The notes under the pieces were generated by a model, which did not search any database, was not told where the DNA came from, and saw only the letters and a list, made by a program, of their open reading frames with translations. Both the position numbers and the translations under genes were made by a program. From a virus, in the IMG/VR virus record IMGVR_UViG_3300034073_005193, positions 1 to 64,000 of that record: a DNA stretch of 64,000 nt; one strand, written 5' to 3'. Below, in pieces: positions 7,340-15,993 of this stretch (within the stretch, counting starts at the first letter, position 1; every line of letters starts with the position of its first letter).

Positions 7340-7579
7340 ATGAGTTATTCCTGCAAAAATAGAGGTCCCCGCAGTTACGAATGGATTTGCCTCTGCCCCG
7401 ACAAAGGCAAATCAGCTAAAGAAACCATTCCAAATCTTTGGAATAGTTATGTTCAAAATTTAATCATCTCCCTTCAAAAGAAAGTCGATTCTCTAACCGA
7501 GGAACAAGCATTGAAAGAATTGACAAAAATAGAAGACGAAGCAAATCTTCGATTCCAACTATGGAGAGATTCATGTTAA
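7340..7579 (+). CDS. hypothetical protein, 79 aa
   Basis: No family is recognised. The N-terminus has three Cys residues (positions 5, 18 and 20) that could bind metal; the rest is a charged helix. It starts six bases after the upstream gene. Its last codons contain the start of the next gene. Confidence 0.65.
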   Translation: MSYSCKNRGPRSYEWICLCPDKGKSAKETIPNLWNSYVQNLIISLQKKVDSLTEEQALKELTKIEDEANLRFQLWRDSC

Positions 7580-7773
7580 AAAGTAAATATGACGCAGAAA
7601 TTAATGCCAGAGAACGACTTCAGCTTTGGAATTGGATTAACGAATATGTTGTGGCTTGCGGAGGAGATCCTTCAGACGCTACAGTTAGCAATCGTCGAAT
7701 GGAAGCAGTTTCTAGAATTGAAGGAACGATTTTTGAAATCGCCAATCGTCATTACAAGGCTTGCCGATCATGA
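7573..7773 (+). CDS. hypothetical protein, 66 aa
   Basis: I chose the ATG at 7573 because a GGAG ribosome site (7563-7566) lies six bases upstream; an in-frame ATG at 7561 is possible. The protein is helical and starts MLKSKYDAEINARERL. No family is recognised. Its end overlaps the next start. Confidence 0.6.
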   Translation: MLKSKYDAEINARERLQLWNWINEYVVACGGDPSDATVSNRRMEAVSRIEGTIFEIANRHYKACRS

Positions 7774-8006
7774 TTCCTGGTAATAATAATTGGCTTGCTT
7801 CGCCAGGAAATTATAATCAATTAGATGCTATAGTTGGTCGCATGGTGCAAGATTTGTTTAAATTTGAAAGGCAGCCCTTTACATTTAAAACAAAGATGGC
7901 TATGCAAGCTATAGTTGACCGAGCCATATCAGATGCTCGTCAATATGGAATTGACCCTTCTCAAATAATGGAAGTAGCAAACAGAATTACAGTAATAGAA
8001 AGATAG
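7770..8006 (+). CDS. hypothetical protein, 78 aa
   Basis: I chose the ATG at 7770, which overlaps the upstream stop, over an in-frame TTG at 7761. The start MIPGNNNW is followed by a helical protein with no recognised motif. Confidence 0.65.
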   Translation: MIPGNNNWLASPGNYNQLDAIVGRMVQDLFKFERQPFTFKTKMAMQAIVDRAISDARQYGIDPSQIMEVANRITVIER

Positions 8007-8010
8007 TAGA

Positions 8011-8196
8011 ATGATTAAAAACCGTTGCATGTTTGGTAATGGCTCTTGCCCTAAAGAACAAGAATGGCATTGTCATGTTTGGTTAAAAGATTGGTCAAGC
8101 GGCGACAGATCGCTTTGCGAAGAACATGCTGATAGCTATATGAAAGCCAATATTCGAGCAGGTCATGGAACTTTTGCAGTAAAGGTAAAAAAATGA
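8011..8196 (+). CDS. small Cys/His-rich protein, 61 aa
   Basis: Cys at 6, 13, 21 and 36 and His at 20, 22 and 39 suggest one zinc-binding fold of treble-clef or similar type. The C-terminus is basic (AVKVKK). No named family is recognised. Its stop overlaps the ATG at 8193. Confidence 0.65.
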   Translation: MIKNRCMFGNGSCPKEQEWHCHVWLKDWSSGDRSLCEEHADSYMKANIRAGHGTFAVKVKK

Positions 8197-8813
8197 GCAT
8201 TGATTCTGAACTACAGCTAATTAAAGAACTATTCGATATTGAATTTGGAGTTACCGTCAAAGGGGATGAAATCAAAGGCTATAATAATGGTAAAATCTAT
8301 CTTGATTCTACCAATTGCATTGAACTATCTGAGGCTTTTCTCAAGATTTCTAATTTCTTAAAAAGCTCTCATCCTAATTACGATCCAGTAAAAGCTCAAA
8401 AGGATGATATGGAACGACTGTTTCCAAATCCAAAAGAGCTAGAAAGCCTCCTTGCTCCATTTATTCAAGAAAGCGATTATATCAGCGATCCTGCTCATGC
8501 GGAGCCCGTTTTTAATTATACAACTTGCATTAAACGAGTAGTTGCATCTCTCTTAAAACAACAAGAACTAAATCAAGAAATTGCTTGTGGTCATTCTAAA
8601 GGCGACCTTTGGACAGAACTTCACGCAAATGCCAAACCATATTGCACAATCTGTAGGCTCTACGAAGAAATTGAAGGAAATGCAGCTGCCGCAGTAAAAT
8701 GGAGAGAAATTGTAGAATCAGCTTTAGGAATAGAGCCAGATCCAGAAAATCACACCCCAGAATGGGCGCATGAAGTTATTTTAAACATTAGGGAAATTGG
8801 AAACAAGAAATGA
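8193..8813 (+). CDS. hypothetical protein with Cys/His cluster, 206 aa
   Basis: No family is recognised. The first half is mixed alpha/beta; a helical middle is followed at about residues 130-155 by a cluster (ACGHSKGDLW then YCTICRL) that could bind zinc. The C-terminus is helical. It sits in an ATGA-coupled series of small genes. Confidence 0.75.
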   Translation: MSIDSELQLIKELFDIEFGVTVKGDEIKGYNNGKIYLDSTNCIELSEAFLKISNFLKSSHPNYDPVKAQKDDMERLFPNPKELESLLAPFIQESDYISDPAHAEPVFNYTTCIKRVVASLLKQQELNQEIACGHSKGDLWTELHANAKPYCTICRLYEEIEGNAAAAVKWREIVESALGIEPDPENHTPEWAHEVILNIREIGNKK

Positions 8814-9310
8814 ATAATCACGCCGGTTGGAGTCAAGATGGTCGCTGTGTTTGGTGCTTTTCCAATGATGCATCATCTCCTTGCATTGATCCTACTTCCG
8901 ATGAGTTTAGAATGAAGGTTATTAATCTAGAGCAAGCCTTGAAACAAGCTCAAGATGAATGTAAGTGGTGGCAGAAAAAACATTGGGAAGATGGTCTGAC
9001 CATGCGTTATATCGGACGCAGAGAAGGTGCCCATGAAATGCAAAGGAAGATCCGAGATTTAGTTTGGGCGGCTCGGTTTGATGAATTTCTAGATTCTGAA
9101 ATTGGTGCTATAGAATACAAAGAAGAACATGCAGTGAATTGCAAATGGTGGCGAGATTGGCATGATTGCAGTTGCGGAGCTTTTGACAAACAACAAAAGG
9201 ACTCTGAGAAAATTCAAACCGGATTTGACAAATATCTTGAAGAACAACTTGAAGACCCAGAATTTGCAAAAGAATATCAAAAAGCCAAATTGAAAATAAG
9301 CCATGAGTGA
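8810..9310 (+). CDS. Trp/Cys-rich hypothetical protein, 166 aa
   Basis: No family is recognised. An N-terminal CVWCF pair with a later Cys, and a second group NCKWWRDWHDCSCG near residue 120, suggest two metal sites. Between them is a long helix with many Trp residues. The C-terminus is charged and helical. The stop overlaps the next ATG. Confidence 0.7.
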   Translation: MNNHAGWSQDGRCVWCFSNDASSPCIDPTSDEFRMKVINLEQALKQAQDECKWWQKKHWEDGLTMRYIGRREGAHEMQRKIRDLVWAARFDEFLDSEIGAIEYKEEHAVNCKWWRDWHDCSCGAFDKQQKDSEKIQTGFDKYLEEQLEDPEFAKEYQKAKLKISHE

Positions 9311-9710
9311 ACATTCTAAATTAGTTAACTCTCCAGAATGGCAAGAGATGCAAGAAAATGCTGACAAAGCTCAAAAAGCATTTGAAGCAGAATGTGATCG
9401 AGCCTGGAACTCTTTAGATCAAGAAACCAAGCTAAAACTATTCTGTGCTGTTTGTACTCGCCTTTATAAAGGAGAGCTAGAGGACAAGGGTAGTTATCGC
9501 CATGTTTTGTATGAGGTCTTTGGATTTGGTCCAGAGGCTTATGGAACTGCTCAAGCCGCAGGATTTCTGGCGCTTCACAATGCTATTATTGACGAAGATC
9601 AAGAACTGGCTACTGCTAAAAAACTAGCAGAGCTTGCCAAAGAATATAATATTCCAAAAGAACAACTAGAAGGCTTGCTTGGCTGGAATCTTGTCAATCT
9701 TTATCTTTAA
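9303..9710 (+). CDS. ThyA-flanking paralogue A, 135 aa
   Basis: This protein is clearly related to the gene at 11888: both contain a WNSL segment, then (L/V)FCAV..RLY.GE and KGS(Y/F)R..LY.VF.FGPEAY. The shared core covers about residues 33-95. The core is helical. Function is unknown. The two copies lie on either side of thyA and three other genes. Confidence 0.75.
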   Translation: MSEHSKLVNSPEWQEMQENADKAQKAFEAECDRAWNSLDQETKLKLFCAVCTRLYKGELEDKGSYRHVLYEVFGFGPEAYGTAQAAGFLALHNAIIDEDQELATAKKLAELAKEYNIPKEQLEGLLGWNLVNLYL

Positions 9711-9712
9711 CT

Positions 9713-9952
9713 ATGACCCAATTTAAAAATATAAATATTTCTTGCATTGAAAATCTTATTTCCGAAGAGATAAATATCTCTTACGGAAATATTTCTATTG
9801 AATCTTCTGATGGACATTGGGTAATAGAATATGAATCATATTTTAACCCCCATGCCAAGCCTTACTCTTTAAAAGATAAAAAAGTTTTTGATAATGCATT
9901 AGATGCTGCTAAATTTTTCTGTTCTTATATTCAAGAACGTAACCAGGATTAG
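9713..9952 (+). CDS. hypothetical protein, 79 aa
   Basis: No family is recognised. It is small, beta-rich in the middle (residues 20-45) and ends in a helix. It starts two bases after the upstream stop and so belongs to the same operon. Confidence 0.65.
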   Translation: MTQFKNINISCIENLISEEINISYGNISIESSDGHWVIEYESYFNPHAKPYSLKDKKVFDNALDAAKFFCSYIQERNQD

Positions 9953-9955
9953 ATT

Positions 9956-10393
9956 ATGAATTTTAAACAAAACCAACTATCATCTCAAGAAGCGACCGAT
10001 GGCGAAATTTACAACAGGGGTCGTTCAGAAGGTCATGCTGATATTGCAGCTAAACTCAGAGCCATTCTTGATCCCGAAGATCAGCAGCATCTAAATCTTG
10101 ATGGTATTTTAAAAGAAATCGAATGGCTGGTTAAATATAAAGAACAAGCCGCAGAAGTTATTACTTATATCCGAGAAGCCGATGCCTTAAAAGAATTTGC
10201 TTATTCTAATGATGATGGTCCTTCTATTGCCGAACTACTGAGGGAATGTTATTATTTAGGCAAGGGATATAAGAATAACTTATCACTTAGCGATAGAAAT
10301 GAGAATAGACAACAAAAATTAAAACAACTTGGCTTCGAGGATTTGACCGAAGACCAAAAAGCTAATATTCAACTTGGTCGCAACTTAACATAA
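9956..10393 (+). CDS. helical hypothetical protein, 145 aa
   Basis: No family is recognised. It is helical throughout, acidic, with an Arg/Gly-containing N-terminal segment (YNRGRSEGHADI). It lies immediately upstream of thyA, 18 bases away, and is probably co-transcribed with it. Confidence 0.7.
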   Translation: MNFKQNQLSSQEATDGEIYNRGRSEGHADIAAKLRAILDPEDQQHLNLDGILKEIEWLVKYKEQAAEVITYIREADALKEFAYSNDDGPSIAELLRECYYLGKGYKNNLSLSDRNENRQQKLKQLGFEDLTEDQKANIQLGRNLT

Positions 10394-10411
10394 TGCCTTA
10401 AGAGATTTAAA

Positions 10412-11293
10412 ATGAACCACGAAGAAAACGCATACTTAGACTTATTGAAAAATATCCTAGATAATGGGACAACCAAACAAGACCGCACTGGAGTTGGTAC
10501 GATTGGAATTTTTGGCTCCCAGTTAAAATTCTCATTGGAAAATAATACTCTTCCCTTACTTACCACTAAGAAAATGTTTCTACGTGGAATTGTGGAAGAG
10601 CTATTGTTTTTTATTCGTGGCGAAACGGACACTAAAAAACTAGAAGCGAAAGGCGTTAATATCTGGAAAGGTAATACCAGTCGAGACTTTCTTGACAAGC
10701 GGGGTCTTGGATATTTGCCCGAAGGTGATATGGGTAAAGGATATGGCTTTCAATGGCGCAATTTTGGCGGAACAGCCAAGTCTTATGATTATAAGAATCA
10801 TCCCAGAGATGGTGTAGATCAGTTGTCTAGAGCATTGGAAATGATTAGAAACGAACCGAATAGTAGGAGAATTATAGTATCGGCTTGGAATCCAGTACAG
10901 TTAGATGAAATGGCTTTGCCTCCCTGTCATTGGAACTTTCAAATGCAGGTAGAAAATGGAAAATTGAATTTAATGTGGGTACAAAGAAGCTGGGATATTT
11001 TTCTTGCTGGCGGATTCAATATTTGCAGCTATGCAATTTTGACTATGCTTTTAGCTAAAGCTGCTAATTTGCAACCAGGAAATCTTATTTGTTCAGTAGG
11101 CGATACTCACGTTTACCTCAACCATATTGATCAGGTAAAAGAGCAAATCACAAGAACTCCCTATCCATTTCCACAGCTATCAATAGATAAGCCAATCAAT
11201 TCAATTGAAGACATGGAAAATCTTTCGTATGAAGATTTTGAACTTCACAATTATCAATGTCACCCAGCAATTAAAGCAGAAATGGCGGTTTAA
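10412..11293 (+). CDS. thyA: thymidylate synthase
   Basis: It converts dUMP to dTMP using methylene-tetrahydrofolate. All main features are present: Arg25 (QDRTGVGT), the double Arg at 152-153, the catalytic Cys172 in LPPCHW, the QRS phosphate-binding turn at 191-193, Asp195, Asn203 and the THVYLNH segment with His233 and Tyr235. Asn203 argues for dUMP rather than dCMP as substrate. At 293 residues it is a little longer than the E. coli enzyme (264). Two positions differ from the usual consensus: Trp194 after QRS, and AGG instead of GLP before FNI. These could affect substrate choice, for example toward hydroxymethylation. Expected role: thymidine supply for viral DNA. Confidence 0.93.
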   Translation: MNHEENAYLDLLKNILDNGTTKQDRTGVGTIGIFGSQLKFSLENNTLPLLTTKKMFLRGIVEELLFFIRGETDTKKLEAKGVNIWKGNTSRDFLDKRGLGYLPEGDMGKGYGFQWRNFGGTAKSYDYKNHPRDGVDQLSRALEMIRNEPNSRRIIVSAWNPVQLDEMALPPCHWNFQMQVENGKLNLMWVQRSWDIFLAGGFNICSYAILTMLLAKAANLQPGNLICSVGDTHVYLNHIDQVKEQITRTPYPFPQLSIDKPINSIEDMENLSYEDFELHNYQCHPAIKAEMAV

Positions 11294-11295
11294 TT

Positions 11296-11901
11296 ATGAA
11301 ACATCCACATATCGCATTTAACGATTGCAAAGTAAATAATATTTATATCCTTCATTCTAGGAATTTAAAATTCGGAGTTTTTACTTCATCTGGAACTTTT
11401 ATCGGCTTACGCACCAAGTTTGATAACGTTTTTCTTGACAAAGAATTGCATATTGAACGAGGCGGAACAGCTACTCCAATGTATCGTTTTGGCAGCATAC
11501 CTGATAACATTCCATTAGTTACTTCACTAGGCACTTATGATGAAATGACTGGTAAAATAGTAGAATTTGATAAACCCATTGTGGATGGTGGTAAGGGCTG
11601 GTATTTTGCAGATACTGGGGCTTCATCTACTGAAATTAAACCATACAACAAAAACAATACTGCATTATTTGATTATTTAAAGAACCTTGAATTAACGGTT
11701 GAAATGATTGAGCAATATTCTAGTTTAACTAATTGGAAGAATGATAATCTTGGTTTTGTTCCGGGCACTCTTAGCCCTGTAAGATTGATTGACTTGCCTG
11801 ATAATCCAACAATTGTAATTGACGAAGAATCTTCCAAAGCAAGAAAAGCTGCCATTATTGAATGGATGACACGAGGAAACATGGATCATGGAAACAAATA
11901 G
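11296..11901 (+). CDS. hypothetical protein, 201 aa
   Basis: No family is recognised. It is beta-rich in the first 130 residues with many glycines, then helical. No signal peptide is present. It follows thyA by two bases and its end overlaps the paralogue at 11888, so it is in the thyA operon. Confidence 0.75.
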   Translation: MKHPHIAFNDCKVNNIYILHSRNLKFGVFTSSGTFIGLRTKFDNVFLDKELHIERGGTATPMYRFGSIPDNIPLVTSLGTYDEMTGKIVEFDKPIVDGGKGWYFADTGASSTEIKPYNKNNTALFDYLKNLELTVEMIEQYSSLTNWKNDNLGFVPGTLSPVRLIDLPDNPTIVIDEESSKARKAAIIEWMTRGNMDHGNK

Positions 11902-12220
11902 CAATTTAGAGATTGAAAAGAAATCTGAAGAAACTTGGAATTCTTTAACCCAAGAACAGCAGTTAGATGTTTTTTGCGCTGTTGCTCGAAGGTTATATCA
12001 AGGGGAGATAGTCGATAAAGGATCTTTCAGATATATTTTGTATGATGTTTTTAAATTTGGTCCCGAAGCCTACACGCCAGCTTATGACGCTGGTTATATG
12101 ATGATTCATAATGCTATTTGCGATCAACAAGATTATGATGATTTAATTATTAAAGTTAAAAAGTTTGCTGAAGAAAATAATCTTGACCAGAAAATCATAG
12201 AAAGTTATTTTAAATTTTAA
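11888..12220 (+). CDS. ThyA-flanking paralogue B, 110 aa
   Basis: Paralogue of the gene at 9303; the shared core runs from WNSLTQEQQL to about residue 75 (FGPEAY). It is shorter at the N-terminus and in the C-terminal tail. It ends four bases before the stop of the convergent gene at 12224, so it is the last gene of this operon. Confidence 0.75.
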   Translation: METNSNLEIEKKSEETWNSLTQEQQLDVFCAVARRLYQGEIVDKGSFRYILYDVFKFGPEAYTPAYDAGYMMIHNAICDQQDYDDLIIKVKKFAEENNLDQKIIESYFKF

Positions 12221-12223
12221 AAA

Positions 12224-13207
12224 TTACCACAAAACTATAACCTTACCAACTAACCAATCAAGATATTGCTTAATGTCTTTTTCAACTTCGCCAAATATTT
12301 TTACTAATTCTCTTCTTATATTTGGAATGTCTTCATTTCTAGGTTTTAATGTATAATTAAAACTGTCTTTTTCATATATAGAAAGCTTAGACAAAGCATT
12401 ATTAGCATACAGAGTAACGCCTTTTAAATTAATATTTTCAAGAGATTCCCCAGATTGATTGTACAAAACTAGCAAATCAGAAAGAAAATCAATCAAATTT
12501 TCATTTTTTAAATTCATCTCTGACACAGATCCCTTAATTATATTGCTATTTGCTATTATTGTAGTTAAAATAACAAACGCTGCTCTTTGATAATTATACA
12601 AGTAATCATCAAAAGGAACTGTTAAAATTTCTCCAAGATCAGAAATTTTCTTTACTTCATAATCATCGTTAATGGCTTTGATAAAATTATCAGCTTTAAA
12701 TAAATTTTCATATTTATCTAAAATTGCATGACCTAAATCATGATCAATTCCTTTAGGTCCCGTTAAATCTGAAGATTCAAATTTGTTTGCAATAATGTTA
12801 ATTGCATCTGGTTTGAATATATCATTAAAATTTTGTAATAAAAATTTACCTTCTTTTACTGTATCTTCTTCAAGTTCTTTCGAGTTTATGATTGATTTAA
12901 TTTTTTCTTCATACTCTGTAAGAGCGATAGGCTTTCCAGATTTTAATCCAAATATTTTTTCAGAGTAAATAATTCTATATTTTACGTTTGTATATTGATA
13001 ATGGCTTTTGAACTCTTCAATTGAAGGAAGGCTCATTATATAATCACTTTTTTTTCTACTTCTTCTAGAATCTGTTAATCTAGTTGTATCTGAACCATAT
13101 TCAGAATAAGGAGTTATAATAACATCATCTAGCGGAGCCGCTCTTTTGATTAAAAAATCAAAATAATCGACTATACTAGCTATATTTTTAATTTTCTTTG
13201 AAGCCAT
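12224..13207 (-). CDS. hypothetical protein, 327 aa
   Basis: No family is recognised. I chose the ATG whose complement ends at 13207 (MASKKIKN); in-frame upstream starts exist up to 13249, but they would add a hydrophobic stretch of unclear meaning. The protein is mixed alpha/beta and AT-rich. A short HDLGHA segment near the middle looks metal-binding, but it does not fit the HD-phosphohydrolase pattern. It is one of nine isolated minus-strand genes in the window and diverges from the gene at 13252. Confidence 0.7.
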   Translation of the reverse strand: MASKKIKNIASIVDYFDFLIKRAAPLDDVIITPYSEYGSDTTRLTDSRRSRKKSDYIMSLPSIEEFKSHYQYTNVKYRIIYSEKIFGLKSGKPIALTEYEEKIKSIINSKELEEDTVKEGKFLLQNFNDIFKPDAINIIANKFESSDLTGPKGIDHDLGHAILDKYENLFKADNFIKAINDDYEVKKISDLGEILTVPFDDYLYNYQRAAFVILTTIIANSNIIKGSVSEMNLKNENLIDFLSDLLVLYNQSGESLENINLKGVTLYANNALSKLSIYEKDSFNYTLKPRNEDIPNIRRELVKIFGEVEKDIKQYLDWLVGKVIVLW

Positions 13208-13251
13208 GCGATTATGTAAAAATATTAGCATCAATATAGAAAGCAACAATA

Positions 13252-13638
13252 ATGATCAAGTCAAATCAAATAGAAATTAGCTCAAAAGAATTAACCATAG
13301 AAGAATTAAAAAAAAGATTAGCCTGGACAGAGGAATGGTACGCCGTTCGCTTTCAGCATTTCAGAAAGTTATGCGAAGATCATAATCTTTTAACAGAGTT
13401 TTGCAATATTGCCGCCAATGGGAGAGAAGATATAACTTCCCCTCCCACATTTCAAAATTTATTAAATCTAGCTAATCTTGAAAAAGAAAAGGCTATTAAA
13501 GCAGCTAAACAAACTGCCAAAAACATGGAAGAGATGGAGCGAGATCTCTATCTTAAATTGAACGAAAAAGAAAAGGCAATTGAAGATCTAAAAGATCTAT
13601 TGGTAGAACTATCAGAGAAAATTCAAAGATTTCTTTAA
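13252..13638 (+). CDS. coiled-coil protein, 128 aa
   Basis: No family is recognised. Residues 10-45 and 75-125 are strong coiled coils; between them is a short loop with prolines (TSPPTF). The protein is probably an oligomeric scaffold or inhibitor, by inference. It is a single plus-strand gene between two minus-strand genes, with a start only 45 bases from the divergent gene start. Confidence 0.7.
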   Translation: MIKSNQIEISSKELTIEELKKRLAWTEEWYAVRFQHFRKLCEDHNLLTEFCNIAANGREDITSPPTFQNLLNLANLEKEKAIKAAKQTAKNMEEMERDLYLKLNEKEKAIEDLKDLLVELSEKIQRFL

Positions 13639-13648
13639 ATCTATATTT

Positions 13649-14485
13649 TCATCTTTCTAAAGTTGACCTGACGACCCAGAAATCCATTGCATATTGAGTG
13701 TTTTTAATAAAGTCGTAAGGCATCCAGAAATAACCTTTCTGCCCCCAGCTTCTGCCCCAAGAGTTTCTAATTTTAAAAGCCCCTGTGGTAATTTCACCAT
13801 TTCTATTTCTAAGTTTTCTAGAATCTTCATAACCAACCATGGTTAAAGCATGACCGCCTTCTGCAATATCTTTGGGTCCAGGTAAACCATAAACTGCACT
13901 CTTAGATGTTTCAGGGTCCATTAAATGAGTAAAAGCAATAGCTCCGAAAGCAATTAAATATCCCGTAGCCAAAGCTGCTTTCATAGTAGTAATGTCGCCA
14001 TTGTTAATTCTATAATAGTCAACAATTTTATGGAGCTTAGCGTTATCATAAACATTTTGAGAAGGTTTAACTAAAAATTTAGTTATGTCATAACCCCAAA
14101 ATGATTCATCAACTGTCCCAAATGAGTTTAATGATTTGATGGCATTTCTCATGGTAGCGCCAGAATCTTGATTAATAGTGCCTTCCATTTCACGAGTTAC
14201 ATAATATTGAAATAATCTTGAAAGGTTTTTGTATCCTTTCTTGACGCCAAATCGATTATCGTTATATTCTAGAATGGCTGTAGTAACATGAGCGGTACAA
14301 GAGCCAATTGAACCTTGGTCGTCAATTGGAGAACAAAATTTGCTATTGTCAATCATGACCGGGGCAGCATGTAAAATATCCGTTGGATTAGTTTTTAAAA
14401 TAAAATCTCTTTCATCGGGCTGATCAACTTTCCAGCTTTTTAGATGCACGGATTTATTTGACCCTAATAAAATATGAGTTGACAT
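13649..14485 (-). CDS. papain-like (C1A) cysteine protease
   Basis: The protein has the complete papain triad and oxyanion Gln: Gln57 (DDQGSIGSC), catalytic Cys63, His212 in GGHALTMVGYED, and Asn241 in RNSWGRSWG. The order and spacing match the mature C1A domain, which covers almost the whole 278 residues. An N-terminal stretch of about 45 residues is too short for a classic inhibitory propeptide. There is no signal peptide, so the enzyme would act in the host cytoplasm or in the virion. A GGAG ribosome site precedes the ATG (complement near 14493). It is a lone minus-strand gene, which suggests separate acquisition. Target is unknown. Confidence 0.9.
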   Translation of the reverse strand: MSTHILLGSNKSVHLKSWKVDQPDERDFILKTNPTDILHAAPVMIDNSKFCSPIDDQGSIGSCTAHVTTAILEYNDNRFGVKKGYKNLSRLFQYYVTREMEGTINQDSGATMRNAIKSLNSFGTVDESFWGYDITKFLVKPSQNVYDNAKLHKIVDYYRINNGDITTMKAALATGYLIAFGAIAFTHLMDPETSKSAVYGLPGPKDIAEGGHALTMVGYEDSRKLRNRNGEITTGAFKIRNSWGRSWGQKGYFWMPYDFIKNTQYAMDFWVVRSTLER

Positions 14486-14535
14486 AGTTTGCTCCTATCT
14501 TAATGCGATATAGTTGATATATTTAAGGAGGTTTT

Positions 14536-14766
14536 ATGAGCCACGTTAACATTCAAATTAATCAATTTTTTAAAGAATTAATCAAATATGGTCTAGGAGA
14601 AGAGGTTCATTTTTGGGGTGTCAGCAAAGATTTTGACCCTGAACAATTAGAAATCCTCATCTCTAACATAGAGGAAATGGATCGAGTCATGTCGGATCTT
14701 AGACCTATTGTTATTAATGCATTAAAACAAATTGCCGAAGATTACAAGAAAGAAAAATCTAAATAA
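14536..14766 (+). CDS. hypothetical protein, 76 aa
   Basis: No family is recognised. It is helical, starts MSHVNIQINQFF and has a very strong AAGGAGG ribosome site at 14525-14531. A start MSHV also occurs in the gene at 19517. The stop is followed at once by a hairpin that overlaps the next promoter. Confidence 0.7.
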   Translation: MSHVNIQINQFFKELIKYGLGEEVHFWGVSKDFDPEQLEILISNIEEMDRVMSDLRPIVINALKQIAEDYKKEKSK

Positions 14767-14799
14767 CTGTCAGACCCTAGAAGAATTAGGGGTTGACAG
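14767..14799 (+). terminator. hairpin that may end the gene at 14536
   Basis: CTGTCA (14767-14772) pairs with TGACAG (14794-14799), and an inner CCCTA pairs with TAGGG, with one mismatch and one wobble between the two blocks and a 7-base loop. No T run follows, so termination is uncertain. The right arm contains the -35 box of the next promoter. Confidence 0.5.
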
Positions 14800-14820
14800 T
14801 ATAAAATGACGAGCTAAGCT
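14793..14820 (+). promoter_or_regulatory. sigma-70-like promoter
   Basis: TTGACA at 14793-14798, a 16-base spacer, and TAAGCT at 14815-14820. The -35 lies in the right arm of the hairpin at 14767-14799. It would transcribe the gene at 14887 and those after it, with a leader of about 60 bases. Confidence 0.65.
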
Positions 14821-14886
14821 GTGGCTCAATGACTTCGCATGGATCTACGGAAGAAAAATAATTTTGATTAGCTCCAAGGAGGAATT

Positions 14887-15213
14887 ATGGATGATGTTAA
14901 ATTTAGAGATGCACTAGAGGCAGTTCAAACGCTTGCTAAAATGTATGTCGCTAAATCAGCTAATTTTTCGAAATATATAAATACATATCTTGATGAGCCA
15001 GTACCAGATAAGAAAAAAATCTTATGGTATAAGGTTGGTCACGATAATAAAAATCATTTTTATCTAGGAGTAGACCCCAAAGGCAATATCTTTTTACGAA
15101 CTTATCCTGAAAAAGGATGGGATATGGAAAAGAAAGAGCCTATTTATGGCAAGGGTAAAACTACCAAAGTTAAAGATAACGAACTAACTGGAGTATATTT
15201 CGGCAGCTGGTAA
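14887..15213 (+). CDS. hypothetical protein, 108 aa
   Basis: No family is recognised. An N-terminal helix (1-30) is followed by a beta-rich basic part ending GVYFGSW. A strong AAGGAGG ribosome site (14876-14882) precedes the ATG. It is the first gene after the promoter at 14793. Confidence 0.75.
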   Translation: MDDVKFRDALEAVQTLAKMYVAKSANFSKYINTYLDEPVPDKKKILWYKVGHDNKNHFYLGVDPKGNIFLRTYPEKGWDMEKKEPIYGKGKTTKVKDNELTGVYFGSW

Positions 15214-15234
15214 ACAACATATAAAGGAGGAGCG

Positions 15235-15720
15235 ATGAGATTAGACAAGTGCCTTGTAGTAGAATCTGTATCTGTGGAAGAATTGAAGAATTCATATTCT
15301 ACTTGCTCAAAAGCTTTTCCTCAATATGCGATTACTATGCAGTTTCCTTGCGAATTTATGGAAACTGTAGACAATCCAAGACCTATTGGGTTTCGAGATG
15401 CTGAAGAATCAAATCTGCAAAAAGCAGATTGCGGATTCTTATTTGAGCTTAAAAATTGCAACCATCAAAATTTTAATGTCAAGTTAATTCATTTTAATGG
15501 TAAAATTTATATTTTTAAAGGTGTTTACCAATACGCCAACTATGTTGCTGATCAAGTGGCAAACTTCTTGAATAGCTTAAAAAATTTATCTCCAGATCAA
15601 GTTTTTGTATCGGAGCCTTATAAATCTTGGTGTGATGAAGAGTTTAAAAAAGAAAGTTTAGTTCTTCATAATTATAAAGTTGATAAAGAAGATTTAAACA
15701 AACTTGGATTATCTGTTTAG
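15235..15720 (+). CDS. hypothetical protein, 161 aa
   Basis: No family is recognised. It is mixed alpha/beta with five or more Cys residues scattered through the first 85 residues and no paired CxxC. The ribosome site AAGGAGG (15224-15230) is strong. It lies 21 bases after the previous gene. Confidence 0.75.
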   Translation: MRLDKCLVVESVSVEELKNSYSTCSKAFPQYAITMQFPCEFMETVDNPRPIGFRDAEESNLQKADCGFLFELKNCNHQNFNVKLIHFNGKIYIFKGVYQYANYVADQVANFLNSLKNLSPDQVFVSEPYKSWCDEEFKKESLVLHNYKVDKEDLNKLGLSV

Positions 15721-15735
15721 GAGTAAGAAATAGTT

Positions 15736-15993
15736 ATGACAACTTGGAAAGTTTCTTTTAGTCAGCCTGTTAATATTCATGTCGATGTAGATAATGTGGA
15801 AAAGTCACCTTCTAAAGAAAGTATTCTTAAAAAGTTAGAAGAGTCTAATTTGTCAAGGTATGATAAACTTCGTGCCAAAAATTGTCTGCACAGTTTAACT
15901 GTACCATGGATTGTTACGGAGAATTCTCCAGTTTATTTTCATTCCAGTCATCCTGATCTTGGAAATGTTTCCATTACTGTTAAAAAAGCATGA
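15736..15993 (+). CDS. hypothetical protein, 85 aa
   Basis: No family is recognised. The short beta-rich ends flank a charged helix (residues 25-48). The stop overlaps the ATG of the kinase-like gene at 15990, so the two are coupled. Confidence 0.7.
   Translation: MTTWKVSFSQPVNIHVDVDNVEKSPSKESILKKLEESNLSRYDKLRAKNCLHSLTVPWIVTENSPVYFHSSHPDLGNVSITVKKA

Noticed and set aside
12224-13207. HD-phosphohydrolase in the minus-strand gene because of an HDLGHA segment
   Set aside because: The other metal ligands of the HD pattern are not found at suitable spacing.
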